From Owenia fusiformis (Eukaryota; Annelida; Polychaeta; Sabellida; Oweniidae), in assembly GCA_903813345.2 (NCBI GenBank), contig CAIIXF020000010.1, positions 5,633,169 through 5,697,168 on the forward strand: a stretch of 64,000 bases of DNA. The letters are read 5' to 3'. Below are positions 53,684 through 64,000 of this stretch, piece after piece. The notes under the pieces were generated by a model. The model was not told the DNA's origin and made no database searches. It saw only the letters and a program-made list of their open reading frames with translations. Position 1 is the stretch's first letter. Every line of letters begins with the position of its first letter. The position numbers and the translations under genes are program-made.

Positions 53684-56600
53684 GTAATAATTTTTATATA
53701 ATTTGTTGAGTATTTCTCATAATTTACCTGATCCCGTCAAAGAATTCGAAAACGTGAATAAAAAAAATTTTCGATAATTTTTTAGTCTGACCTACTCATA
53801 GTAGACAGGTTACCTGAAAAGGAAGATAGATATCATTATCTCTTATCTAAACAAGGACTGTCACTGAGGCAAGTCTACCCTGGCTGAAATCAGCTCTGAA
53901 ATAACAATTACTGCATGTCAAGCCGTCATTCAATGCTGATTTTGTAGAAAACAGATCTGTCCATCCTTCTACAGTGGGGATCATAAAGAATTGCAAAAGC
54001 TATGAAAATTACATGCTGTCGCAAATGTAATAAATTCTTACCTCAGTGTATTCAGTGCTCTATTTTCTCCGTCTTAGTAAGTCCAAATATAGTGGAATTT
54101 GTGTCCTTAATGACAAATAAGAACTTCAAAAGTTGAAGTGGATATTCACATGTTATGCCGACTCTTCAAATATGGAGGTGATTTTGTCGCCCGATTGCAC
54201 CGGAACGGAGGATTGGCTCCCAGAATGCAACATGACACGTGCCAGCTTTCAAAATGCTGTTCCGCCATTTTGAAACCTGTCATGAGTAAATATGGTTAAC
54301 TGATGTTGCATTCTGGGAGTCAACCGTCCTTGGATAACAAACATGGCGATTCATGAAAACATTCATTCGATTTGGTAGGGATTTATCCATTATTTGCAGG
54401 TATGAAGCTTTGGATTCATTTATTGTGCTACTTTAGTGAACGGGAATTATTTTTCTACCGCTTGGGAGAGTTTGAGACACGAAACTTGGAAATTAGCTCA
54501 TTGTGACAACTTGTGAACGTTGAGTTTTATTTTTGTCCCCCACTGTACATGTGAGTTTTTCCCATAAAGATGCTTGATTAAGTAGAAATTCATCAAATTA
54601 TACCCCTAGAATATCAAAGTTCAACTGTACATCAATCGTGTGAGGAAAAAAAACAAATCCATTCTTCACCTTCTGTTCACAAACCCTTCTTCTTCTTCTT
54701 GGAAAAGTTGTCCCTCATTTGACTAACAGCAAATGTGTATGTTTATGCAGCAATATATGTTAGTTTAGAAAATGATTAATTACAATCTTACCTGTACTTC
54801 ACAGAAACATCCTAAGTATGAAAATATTTCACTAAAAATACACACTTCCATTTTGTCACATGTTCATAATAATTTAAATATTGACCATGTGATGTTGACA
54901 GGGAGTGTAAACGCACATAGCGTACAGGAAAGATGTTATGATATTTATTAAGAAATTAGGTATGGTAATCATTATTAATTAAGCATTAAGTATTGAGCCC
55001 CCAACCCACTTCACAAAGTTCATGAAGTACCAAGGAAAGACCAAATATTAAATAAATTAGAAAAATTTGAATTTCCCAAAAAATCAAGTGGGCGATAATA
55101 GAGTCTCTGAAACATTAAATTTTTCCTTCATTAACTTATTACATACATTATGTTTAGATAATATTAGTTTGATATGGTGTGGGAAGCACACAATGATAGA
55201 TAATTATCGGGAGTATGCATTGAAAATTACAAAATATGTCACTTTTGCCATGTTCCAGAGGCTCTATTATCGCCCACTTGATTTTTTGGAAATTCAAATT
55301 TTTCTAATTTATTTAATATTTGGTCTTTCCTTGGTACTTCATGAACTTTGTGAAGTGGGTTGGGGGCTTAATACTTAATGCTTAATTAAAAATGATTACC
55401 ATACCTAATTTCTTAATAAATATCATAACATATTTCCTGTACGCTAGGTGCGTTTACACTCCCTGTCAACATCACATGGTCAATATGTAAATTATTATGA
55501 ACATGTGACAAAATGGAAGCATGTATTTTTAGTGAAATATTTTCATACTTAGGATGTTTCTGTGAAGTACAGGTAAGATTGTAATTAATCATTTTCTAAA
55601 CTAACATATATTGCTGCATAAACATACACATTTGCTGTTAGTCAAATGAGGGACAACTTTTCCAAGAAGAAGAAGAAGGGTTTGTGAACAGAAGGTGAAG
55701 AATGGATTTGTTTTTTTTTCTCACGCGATTGATGTACAGTTGAACTTTGATATTCTAGGGGTATAATTTGATGAATTTCTACTTAATCAAGCATCTTTAT
55801 GGGAAAAACTCACATGTAGAAGGATGGACAGATCTGTTTTCTACAAAATCAGCATTGAATGACGGCTTGACATGCAGTAATTGTTATTATTCCATAATAA
55901 CATGTTTTCCCTGGGAAAATAACAGGGAATAAAAGTGTTATTTGAAAAATCCCGTATCAGATCCCGTATCAGCCAAAATCCCGTATCAGATGATCAGATC
56001 CCGTATTGGATCCCGTATCAGCAAAAATCCCGTATCAGATCCCGTATCAGATATATTCCCGGTAATTTCTCTTGAGTTTTACGCTTTTCGTCTAGCACAT
56101 CTCTACAGGAAGTAAAAAAATCGTTTGGAAAATTGAAATTATTGAAATTATTATCATCTAGTTTACGTCTATTACTGTGACAAATATGTCTAATATTATG
56201 AAATAAATAGGTTATTGATGGTCGTGATGGATATGGATTTATTCCTTGAGAAAATATGATATTGGCCTCAGAAAATATCATATTGACACTCGGGCTATCG
56301 CCCTCGGTCAATATGATATTTTCCTTGGCCAATATCATATTTTCCCTCGGAATAAAATCCATATTCCATCCCTCCCATCAAATAACCTCTATTTTCAGAG
56401 CTGATTTCAGCCAGGGTAGACTTGCCTCAGTGACAGTCCTTGTTTAGATAAGAGATAATGATATCTATCTTCCTTTTCAGGTAACCTGTCTCCTATGGAC
56501 CTACTGCGCGAATAGACTTCAAAATGTCTCTAGTCCTACTAGTGACATCTCGCATACCATTGAATAGATTGTCACAGAATTCGGCACTCATAAATGTTAA

Positions 56601-59600
56601 AATTATGATGTTATTTGGAGATCTACCCTTTATTTGACCAGCCCACTTCTTTCCTGTCTCATTTATACAGTTGAAATTGTAATTCTTGAGTTCTTAATTA
56701 TCGTAAATCCTTCGTTCTATAAGTATAATGTCCAAGCAATTTCAACTTCGTTGAACCTGTTCCTCTGGTCGTTATGCAAATCTATATGAACACAGAGAAA
56801 CGAAATTATTATAATAAGATTTCGCTAAAGCTACTTAACGTGTAGCGAGATATCATATTCTTTCGTTCTCAGAAAGAAGTTTTGCCGCGAACATTTTTAG
56901 AAAAAAGGTATCTTTGTCTGGGGGTAAAGCGGTTGAAAACGTGACACCAGAAACTGAAATAATGATTTCGATTAGTTAGTTTGACATGCGATACCGCGCA
57001 TGCGCATAAAGAGGATTTTAATTTTCAAAATTAGTTCCAAATTTTTGCCACAAATCTCCTAATTACTGATGAAATACCAAATTACTTCACTAAAAACGTA
57101 GCAGAGATTTCGGAGCATTCAAAGATAGGGTAGGTGCATAGTTTATCGCAGTTCGCTGCTGCGTCATTATAAATATAGTTATGCGTAATGGCCATGATAT
57201 CATGGCCATTGGGAAAGGCTATGCGCGAAGGGCTATATTGTCTACGCCATTTCGTTTCTATATTGGGTAACATCGACGTATGTGCTAACATCGTCACCTT
57301 GTTGTTTATTTGCTCTAATTTTTGAGCTAATGTTTTTTATTGTATTGTACTTATACCGATGCACATTGTACCGAAAATCTGTATACCTACACCATATTTT
57401 TGATGTAAAAAAGACTTGTAATTAGAGGTGTCACAGATATCCGATTTTGATCCCTTCCGCGGAATTAGGCTCTCTGTTCGAAACAATTATTCAACTTTTC
57501 GGTTCGCTTCGATCAAGAAAATTGTACCTTGACACAGCTTTTAGCACTCAAATCGCTGCAAATCAGCATTTTTCTTTGCATCGATATATGTCCATTTTCA
57601 CCCCTTCTCATTGAAGAGTTTTCAACAGGTCTTTCCTATGAGATAGACCTAGTCATCAACTTATTTTATACGTACTAAATATGCTGAATGTTTATCTTTC
57701 TCGAGTAGTATGATCTGCGACTTTGCACTGATCATGGCGGTGGCTTAACTCAAAATGTCAAATGAGCTGAAACACAAAAAACCAATGTCTTGAAGACACT
57801 TCGAAGGGCGGGAAAATCCACGTTTGGAAATATTGCGGTAATCCTGTGATAAGTTCAGCCTGACCAGAGTGCCTTCCAAGATGTGAGGTCCTAATAATAG
57901 ATGCTCAATGTGAATTGATCGTTATTTTTGTTTTTCTTCCCAGTTCGAATGGGGGATCTACTAGGATATGTAGATCTAATTTTTTATTTCCTGTACAAGC
58001 TAGATATCCATTCATTGTCCATAGACTCGCAAAATTAGTTTTGTTGCAAATGATTAGATCTTTGCCTTCAATAAATGGAGCAAGTTAGAGTCTAATACAC
58101 ACAGTCACTTTGTTCCAGAACCGAAATTGTTGTGTTCTGAAGCCAAATATTCCGAATCGAACCGTTCCGACCTTTTTTTGTTCTGTGACACCTCTAATGT
58201 GATAAAATCACAAAAAGTGAAATAAAGTAGTTTTGTTGTAGATGACAAGATCGAGGCCGACAATAAATAGGGCAAGTAAGAGTATAACCCACAGTCACTT
58301 TGTTCCAGAACCGTTCCGAAATTGTTCTGTTCTGAAGCCAAATGTCTGAACCGAACTGTTCCGATTTTTTGTTGTTCTGTGACACGTCTATTCTCTCCCT
58401 TCGAGAATGGATCTTTGAACCTAGACTAGACGAAACGGAAATGTTAAAATTGTGGCAACTTTTTTTAAGTGGCTTCCATGGATAGTTCTAAATTATATGT
58501 CCTGTTGTCATTAGGCGTATTCCTATAAAATAGTGAGTTGTTTTCTGAAAAGACAAACAAACAAACGAACGAACAATTGGCTCTGGGGATTAAGTAGAAA
58601 CGATGTAAGGTTGTTTTATTAGTCTCAAAATAGATGTTCTCCAGTTTGTAAAGATGAATAACGATTATCATGTATCAAAACTTAAAAACTGTCTCATCAT
58701 ATTTTACTCCAAATAAACTTTAAATGTGTGTTCACTATTTTGTCTTTCAATTACTTCTAGCTTGCATCGTCTCTTAAAGGTTATAAGCAGATATATATGC
58801 GTTACAACTCACGCAGGAAAACTTTTCGGTACAATGCGCGTCGGATTGGCATTTGGTACAAGGCCTTTCTGAATAATCCGTGTCGGTATAATAGGTTTCG
58901 GTATAATGCATGGACACCATAAAGTTTTATCAGAATGGAACTATTTAAAGTTGATAGAAATGCTCAAAATTGCATCAAATAACGTCAGACATTCCCGCAT
59001 GGGCGTACCAGCAGGCATTGTATATATTTGTATTCGTTAAGTGTTTGTGTTATAGTTGTCTGCACAGTTAGACATGGGCATGGCAAGAAGGAAACTGACG
59101 AAGAGGTAGACGCAAGATACGAGGCTCTCTTCAATAACCCAGAACTTGATGGCTGGATGTTCAGAAAAGCTTGTAATGATTTGCAGGTATGAACAGGAGC
59201 ATTGCTGCATTATGACCTGTATAGATAGTGTTATACTATCTTAGAATGGTATCATATTTACTTCAATACATTGCTTTGAATTTTACTTTGAAATGACATA
59301 TAGTTGTTAACATTCCTTCAATTTCACTCAAAAAAATGAAAATTATTTTTTAGACCTGAATATGAACTTTGAAGATTTGCTTATGGTTCAGCTGGAAAGT
59401 AACATTTTGGTAAAAATTGCTTTTACCTGCACATGTTATTTTTGGCTCACACAGTGAGCCTATGGGATTGACCAGGCGTCCGTCCGTCCGTCCGTTGGTC
59501 CGTCCGTCCATCCGTCCGCCCGTCCGTCAACATTGGCCGCACAAATTAAAACTGCTATTCGGATTGAGTCATATCCACATTCATTTTATGCATATCCATA

Positions 59601-62410
59601 ATGCCTATTTGACCTATCATCGCCATTTCCCAAGTTTGCCCGGTTTCCGAGAAATTGCGGATTTTGACGTCAAAAAGTCAAATTTTCTGTAAATACTAGA
59701 CACTTTGTTGAAGTAGAACTTTCAAATAACTTTTAGTAGTTGGTGTATATGCACCTTATGTCCTCTGAAGATTCCAAAGCTCTTGGAATTACGGTTTTTG
59801 GTGTTTACTCTATAAAATTTGAAAAAAAGTAGGACTTCGTCATTTTCAGGAAACTTTCTCATGTATAAAGTCAATGGCAGGTTTTGTGATTGACAAGATT
59901 CTTAAAGTTTGCCTTATACTTGATCATTTCCTGCAATAAATTACATCATTAATAGATTTAAGCATTCCCTACATATTTCTCAATATATGTCAGCATCAAA
60001 TTTTTACCGTTTTTGAGATATTTGAGTCGTCAAAAAACAGTAAAAATAAGTTATTTTTCAACTTGCTTCAATTTGACCAAATTCTTTTTTGAAAATCATC
60101 TACAAGTTGCCAGGAGTTCAAATCTGACATTAGTTTTAGGATTTGACCTTTACTTGACCTTCAGTGACCTTCGAAAGGTCAAAAAAGTTGATTTTTCAAA
60201 TTGATTTTTGGATGTAAATTTTGGTCAGCTTAATCACAAAAGACCTTACTTAGCTCCGAATAAGTAAAATTTTCAAGGTCAATGGTCATCAAACTAGGTC
60301 ACACAACTATGCTATCTAAGTTTCTCAAAGTTTGAGACTACAAATCCAAATCAATATTTTTGTTTGAAAGTCAGGATATAAATTCCTCTGAAGGCTCACT
60401 GTGTGAGCACAGGACCGTGGGTCCTTCATCTGGTACAAAATTACTGGCCTTCATACTTTATAGTGTACCAGAAAATAACATGTGCAGGTATAGCAATTTT
60501 TACCAAAATGTTATTTTCCAGCTGTACCTTAAATAATTTTTGTGATTTTTTTATACCAATCTACAAAATACCTGATGAGCAACCAGTAAGTTGTTTATTC
60601 CATTCTCCATATATCTATTCTCTAGGGCATGGATATGGTACCTGAGCCTAGAATTATAGTATCTGCATTGAAAGCCGCCAGACGTTTAAATGATTATTCC
60701 CTTACCACAAGATATCTTGAGGCTGTCAAAGTGAGTACATGTAGTTGTATTGTATTTCTGTTTTCAAGTCAAATTCTGCTGTTTTTTAACTGAAAATTCT
60801 GCAGTCATTCTGCTTCTGCCAATGTACTACCAATATACCAATGTATTTGACACATACAATATTTTTTGTTTTTGTTTACATTAAAAGCACTATTTCCGAC
60901 TTTGCATTATGTATTACTTCTGACAAATCAGTTACTGTATAACACATTAAATCTGCGCATTAAATTTTTGCGTTTTTCATTTACATCATTAATTTGCGTC
61001 ATTTTAATTTTGCGTTTTGTGCCCATCGGGAATTATGCATGTATCAATTTAAATGAGATTCCCCCGGTGATTGTTTGACCACATATTTGACTCGGCCAAT
61101 AAACAGATAAAGAATTAATTCTATGAATAGCGCTTTGTTTATAATAAGGTTAATCGCCGCGAGTAAGCTTACGTGACGTCATTGACTGATTTGAGACCTG
61201 ACACGCTAAGCTCAAACTGCCAAACAAACTAATTACCCTGAATACCGACGCTTACCTTTGTTTTTTTTGTGTTTTACTGATCCAATATATCCCATAAGTT
61301 TCTTCAATACAAGTATGCAATCAAATGGAAGGTGAATGTTGGTGTATTTTAAAGTTATAATTTTATTCAGTCTAGAAACGGTCAAGAAATGGCGACGACT
61401 CCAGGGGAAAAGCTACAACGTCGCCAATAATTTTCTGCTCAAAAAACTTAACTGGGACTTGTTATATAAAAATATGTTAGAATCGATTAATCGATAATTG
61501 ATCAATTAATATTTTTCGATAATCGATTAAGAAATGTACCACGGGTGCACACCACTAGTTCCCATGGATACTTGGGAATCTTGCATGACTGATACTTGGA
61601 TTCTAATTGACTTCAGAATAGTACGCCGATCAAATTACAAATCTATGGAGGAAATCACTGATGATTTATCGTAAGTTTGATCTGGACGTTTGACTTGTTT
61701 TTACATGTTTTAAACAACAATAACAACAACAATAGTTTTTTTATGGTATGATGTTTTATTTTACAATATGAAGCAATAAACACGATGATATATTTGTTTT
61801 ATTTCCTGGTTTGCAAACATCAATACATTCAAGGTTGACCGTTTACAAAAATAACCCTATGGTAAACTTTGGAAATGGCGCCATCACATTTAACAATTTT
61901 CATTTTATGGCTTAGTAGCCTACATATTTATTTCGCTACACGATGAATTTGCGAATACATACCCTCGCGAATTTACGCAAATTCATCATGCACGCGAATA
62001 CATTGTGTTATACAGTACCAAGGAACAATATTTGTCTTATAATATCACCATTGTTTAAAATGATATGCGATATTTATGTCACCACCACAAATGGTGACAT
62101 ATTGTTATAGTGTGCAACTTTTTTGTGTACAGTGGCTGGTGTTTGGTTTTCATTGGTTGGTGTTTGGCAGTCAGCATCTGTAACAAATGGCAGGTGGTGA
62201 CATTTTGCCTGTTATTATTTTGTAGGGAGATAGTATATTGTACATCTGTTTGTATTATAGGCAAAGTGTGGCAACCGTCTTGATGTTATCTGGCCCTACA
62301 TTCTGCAAGAGATCAGACCTACCCTCGATGAGCTTGGCATCTCAACACCAGAGGAGCTAGGGTTCGACAAACCTGAGCTAGCTGTAGAAGATGTACAAGA
62401 TATCCATTAA
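53605..62410 (+). CDS. COX5A: Cytochrome c oxidase subunit 5A, mitochondrial (COX5A), four exons
   Basis: A nuclear-encoded structural subunit of respiratory complex IV on the matrix side of the inner mitochondrial membrane. Exons: 53605-53683, 59056-59186, 60626-60730, 62261-62410; phases 1, 0, 0. The product is 154 residues; human has 150. A basic, Ser/Thr-rich import leader ([19 protein letters not shown]) precedes the mature part [20 protein letters not shown] (human HGSQETDEEFDARW), then [20 protein letters not shown] and [20 protein letters not shown] (human [20 protein letters not shown]). The exon 2 acceptor could also be nine bases downstream without a frame change. Intron 1 (5.4 kb) carries the large foldback transposon. 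It shares a promoter region with JTB. Confidence 0.96.
53975..54546. mobile_element. TA-inserted MITE within the foldback left arm
   Basis: Ends CAGTGGGGATCA and TGTCCCCCACTG, flanked by TA on both sides. The right arm of the host element shows the empty site (CCATCCTTCTACATGTG when reversed) with a single TA, which proves the boundaries. Tc1/mariner-type by terminus and target. Confidence 0.88.
55889..56393. mobile_element. Insertion within the foldback right arm, with CCCGTATCAG array
   Basis: The left arm gives the empty site: GTAATTGTTATT continues to TCAGAGCTGATT when reversed. The 500-bp insert holds at least six copies of ATCCCGTATCAG (55950-56055) and a hairpin of AATATGATATTGGCC and GGCCAATATCATATT near 56255-56345. 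TATT flanks both sides with one extra T. Family unknown. Confidence 0.75.
56506..59055 (+). other. COX5A intron 1, remainder: no gene seen
   Basis: Intronic DNA. A repeat with ends TTAGAGGTGTCACAGA and TCTGTGACACCTCTAA spans about 57422-58198. Its 3' part is duplicated in tandem at 58200-58392 (TCACTTTGTTCCAGAACCG twice). No exon-like frame is supported. Confidence 0.6.
59056..59186 (+). CDS. COX5A: COX5A exon 2
   Basis: Acceptor TTGTGTTATAG, phase 1 in, phase 0 out at CAG|GTATGA. It reads [20 protein letters not shown] and [11 protein letters not shown] second in-frame acceptor, TCTGCACAG, nine bases on would drop three residues. Confidence 0.93.
59389..60524. mobile_element. Hairpin MITE split by a later insertion
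   Basis: Left arm CAGCTGGAAAGTAACATTTT and on to CCTGCACATGTTATTT; right arm AAAATAACATGTGCAGGTAT and on to GTTATTTTCCAGCTG. The arms are over 50 bases and nearly identical, now separated by the element at 59444-60409. Confidence 0.82.
59444..60409. mobile_element. Inner element with GGCTCACACAGTGAGCC ends
   Basis: Left end GGCTCACACAGTGAGCC, right end GGCTCACTGTGTGAGC. It contains a (CCGT)n tract at 59476-59526. At 60050-60200 it has a module with AAAATCATCTACAAGTT and TGACCTTCAGTGACCTTCG also found in the TGTCACC long elements. Confidence 0.8.
60626..60730 (+). CDS. COX5A: COX5A exon 3
   Basis: Acceptor CTATTCTCTAG, phase 0 in and out, donor AAA|GTGAGT. It encodes 35 residues: [20 protein letters not shown] then TTRYLEAVK, nearly collinear with human COX5A. 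Confidence 0.95.
60933..62017. mobile_element. Inverted-repeat element TACTGTATAACACA...TGTGTTATACAGTA
   Basis: 14-base mirrored termini with TA at each end. Sub-terminal TTTGCG/CGCAAA words recur. An ATCGATTAATCGATAATTGA palindrome near 61482 and CACCACTAGT near 61550 suggest a decayed second insertion. It fills most of COX5A intron 3. Confidence 0.72.
62076..62215 (+). mobile_element. Short TGTCACC MITE
   Basis: Begins TGTCACCACCACAAATGGTG and ends GGCAGGTGGTGACATTTTGC, 45 bases before COX5A exon 4. It is one of the best preserved copies. Confidence 0.78.
62261..62410 (+). CDS. COX5A: COX5A exon 4
   Basis: Acceptor TTGTATTATAG, phase 0 in. It reads [20 protein letters not shown] and PEELGFDK, then an acidic tail of about 12 residues longer than in human, and TAA. 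Confidence 0.95.
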   Translation, partial: AKCGNRLDVIWPYILQEIRPTLDELGISTPEELGFDKPELAVEDVQDIH

Positions 62411-62416
62411 CTAATT

Positions 62417-62422
62417 AATAAA
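62417..62422 (+). terminator. COX5A: AATAAA close to the COX5A stop
   Basis: AATAAA starts seven bases after the TAA. If used, the 3' untranslated region would be very short. Another AATAAA lies near 63018, so either could serve. Confidence 0.4.
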
Positions 62423-63408
62423 ATCTTAGTAAGTGTTTGAGACATTGTTATTTTGAGCAGTAGAATTTGTTTTTTTTAAGGTAAAAGCTGTCACAGAGAA
62501 GATTATATCTATGTGACATTTTCTTTCTACTATATCTGCCATGCTATCTGACCCAAATGAGCCACCTGGTTGTGAAATGGGAACTACCTAGTCGCATCTT
62601 AGTAATTGGTGGTAGGATTTATTGAAATATAAAAGTCATAATGTTTGAAGGTGGTGTTTCACTTTTGACATCATTGCTATTTACTGAGTGAATACTCTTT
62701 GGGGTGCAATATTGTTCATATTTTTCCCTATTTGTAAATGAAATTATCCTGTATTTCCAGGTCAATTGAAGCTGTATATCTAGGAAAAAAACAATATATA
62801 AACAGTTAAGATTTGGTGACAAATCAGTTTTTAACTGAACATAAACAACTATGAAGGATGTGTTAAAAATATTAATTCTATTTATTGAAGACTGGACAAA
62901 TAATTGCCAAATTGGTTATATTACAATAGTGCGCAAGATAACGACTTTTCACCACAGCTCTGTAGGGCACCAACAATTCACATTGATAACAAGACATCAC
63001 TTTGGTTTGATTTTTAAATAAATGTGGCAGTTTTGTGTGTATGTACTATTCTGTTCTTTCATAATATATACATACCAGTGTTTCCGAGGATTTCTTTCAA
63101 CTTTCGAATTTTCTTTTATATGAATTGCAAAGTTGCATTAATCTTTGGGAGATCACTGTTATATGCTCAAGATAATGAGTCCATACCCAATTGTAGCCCA
63201 GATTAAATACTATGAAAATTCAAGACATTGAGTTAAGCTGTAATAAATCAAATGCTCATTTTATATTTCTTATAAAGTCATGCTGTTCCCATGAACCATT
63301 GAAATTAAGCTGAACAGGGAGTAAGGAACAATCGTGGTTTTAGTTAACGTTATGAAAGATTACTGAAAACATTAATGGATCTGTTCACTGTAGGAGGAAT
63401 GCAAAATA
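62423..63408 (+). other. COX5A 3' flank, nothing identified
   Basis: AT-rich DNA with only short frames. It contains a fragment of the GATGCGAGTAG family (62545-62600, reversed) and a late AATAAA near 63018. Confidence 0.5.
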
Positions 63409-63612
63409 TACAGGGTATGCCAAAGCAAATCTTTATTGTGTCATCCAGCATGGGTTTAACACCATAGTTTGGACAATTAAACCTTGTTCAATGTTCTTTC
63501 ATCCTACTAAGTTCCATTGGTATTCCCAAAGTCACAATTTAATGGTCATTTTACATGCTAAATGACTGAGTTATTAACATTGTTTGGGTTACTTGTTTTG
63601 GCTCACCCTGTA
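63409..63612. mobile_element. Mariner/Tc1-type MITE TACAGGGTATGCC...GGCTCACCCTGTA
   Basis: 204 bases with ends TACAGGGTATGCCAAAGCAA and TTGTTTTGGCTCACCCTGTA. Related in terminus (ACAGGGT) to 44582-45132 and 45719-47246. Confidence 0.72.
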
Positions 63613-64000
63613 GTTCTGAATCAATTTTAATATAACACAGTCGCAACCCAAAGGAATAGCATAACTTAAATACCTGTATAGAGCCGTACAAATCATTTAG
63701 ACATGCCTACCCAATTCTTTGGATGTATTGACTGAGAAATTATCAAAAAAGCAAAGTTTTAGGTTTGAGGTCTGGGATGGAATTTTTTATGTGCAGAAAA
63801 ACACATTACTATTTTGAAGGATCTCTCATCAGATTGGTTTTAAGTTTTGACAGTTGATTGATGACTGAGACTGTTGATACAAACTAACTTACGATCACAT
63901 TCATTCTAATTCAAATAAATGAAAAATTCCATATTAATAGAATACTGAATAGTTTATTTAATTCTCACAAATACATGTACATTTGAAAACAATAATTTAT

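Larger units (their letters stand above)
53797..56497. mobile_element. Foldback transposon with arms of about 740 bp and 8-bp target duplication
   Basis: Flanked by GACCTACT on both sides (53789-53796, 56498-56505). It begins CATAGTAGACAGGTTACC and ends GGTAACCTGTCTCCTATG. The left arm (53797-55115) and right arm (55250-56497) are near-perfect reverse complements around a 134-bp centre once two later insertions (53975-54548 and about 55889-56393) are set aside. No transposase frame. The 8-bp duplication suits hAT, P or Mutator-like elements; the long arms favour a Mutator-like or foldback type. It lies in COX5A intron 1. Confidence 0.9.

Noticed and set aside
56018-56362. 114-codon - strand ORF in the foldback right arm
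   Set aside because: It is the translation of the AATATGATATT hairpins and CCCGTATCAG array inside a transposon insertion.

Overview
The window is animal nuclear DNA. It is AT-rich, all but two of its genes are split by GT-AG introns, and the introns are full of short inverted-repeat transposons. The protein sequences resemble an invertebrate with fairly conservative proteins (a deuterostome or a lophotrochozoan would both fit). I cannot name the species from the sequence alone.

Five protein-coding genes can be supported. (1) FOCAD (focadhesin) on the + strand runs from before base 1 to 41236. I placed 33 coding exons, giving about 1,675 residues that correspond to all but roughly the first 95 residues of the human protein, with every splice phase consistent. 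(2) A single-exon rhodopsin-like peptide GPCR lies on the - strand at 15113-16177, inside the 15-kb FOCAD intron 18. (3) A single-exon type II membrane kinase of the PKDCC/VLK family lies on the - strand at 38645-40279, inside the last FOCAD intron. (4) JTB lies on the - strand at 48917-53121 in five coding exons. (5) COX5A lies on the + strand at 53605-62410 in four exons. JTB and COX5A are head to head with 483 bp between their start codons. That gap carries GABP/ETS-like, NRF-1-like and YY1-like sites, the usual control set of nuclear genes for mitochondrial respiration.

Layout: 1-13.3 kb, FOCAD exons 1-18; 13.3-28.3 kb, the giant intron with the nested GPCR and old repeats; 28.3-37.6 kb, FOCAD exons 19-32; 37.7-41.5 kb, two competing FOCAD last exons flanking the nested kinase; 41.5-48.9 kb, a gene-free block of transposons, a tRNA-derived SINE and a satellite-like array rich in nuclear-receptor half-sites; 48.9-53.1 kb, JTB; 53.6-62.4 kb, COX5A, whose first intron holds a 2.7-kb foldback transposon with two later insertions; 62.4-64 kb, 3' flank.

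The most unusual structures are a minisatellite built from the end of FOCAD exon 8 together with its 5' splice site (ten copies), the foldback transposon with a perfect 8-bp target duplication and an internal empty-site control, the nuclear-receptor half-site array, and the alternative FOCAD 3' ends around a nested antisense kinase gene. The genes do not form one pathway. The physical relations (nesting, antisense, shared promoter) are the main functional links visible. Protein-family comparisons are from memory, not from a search.
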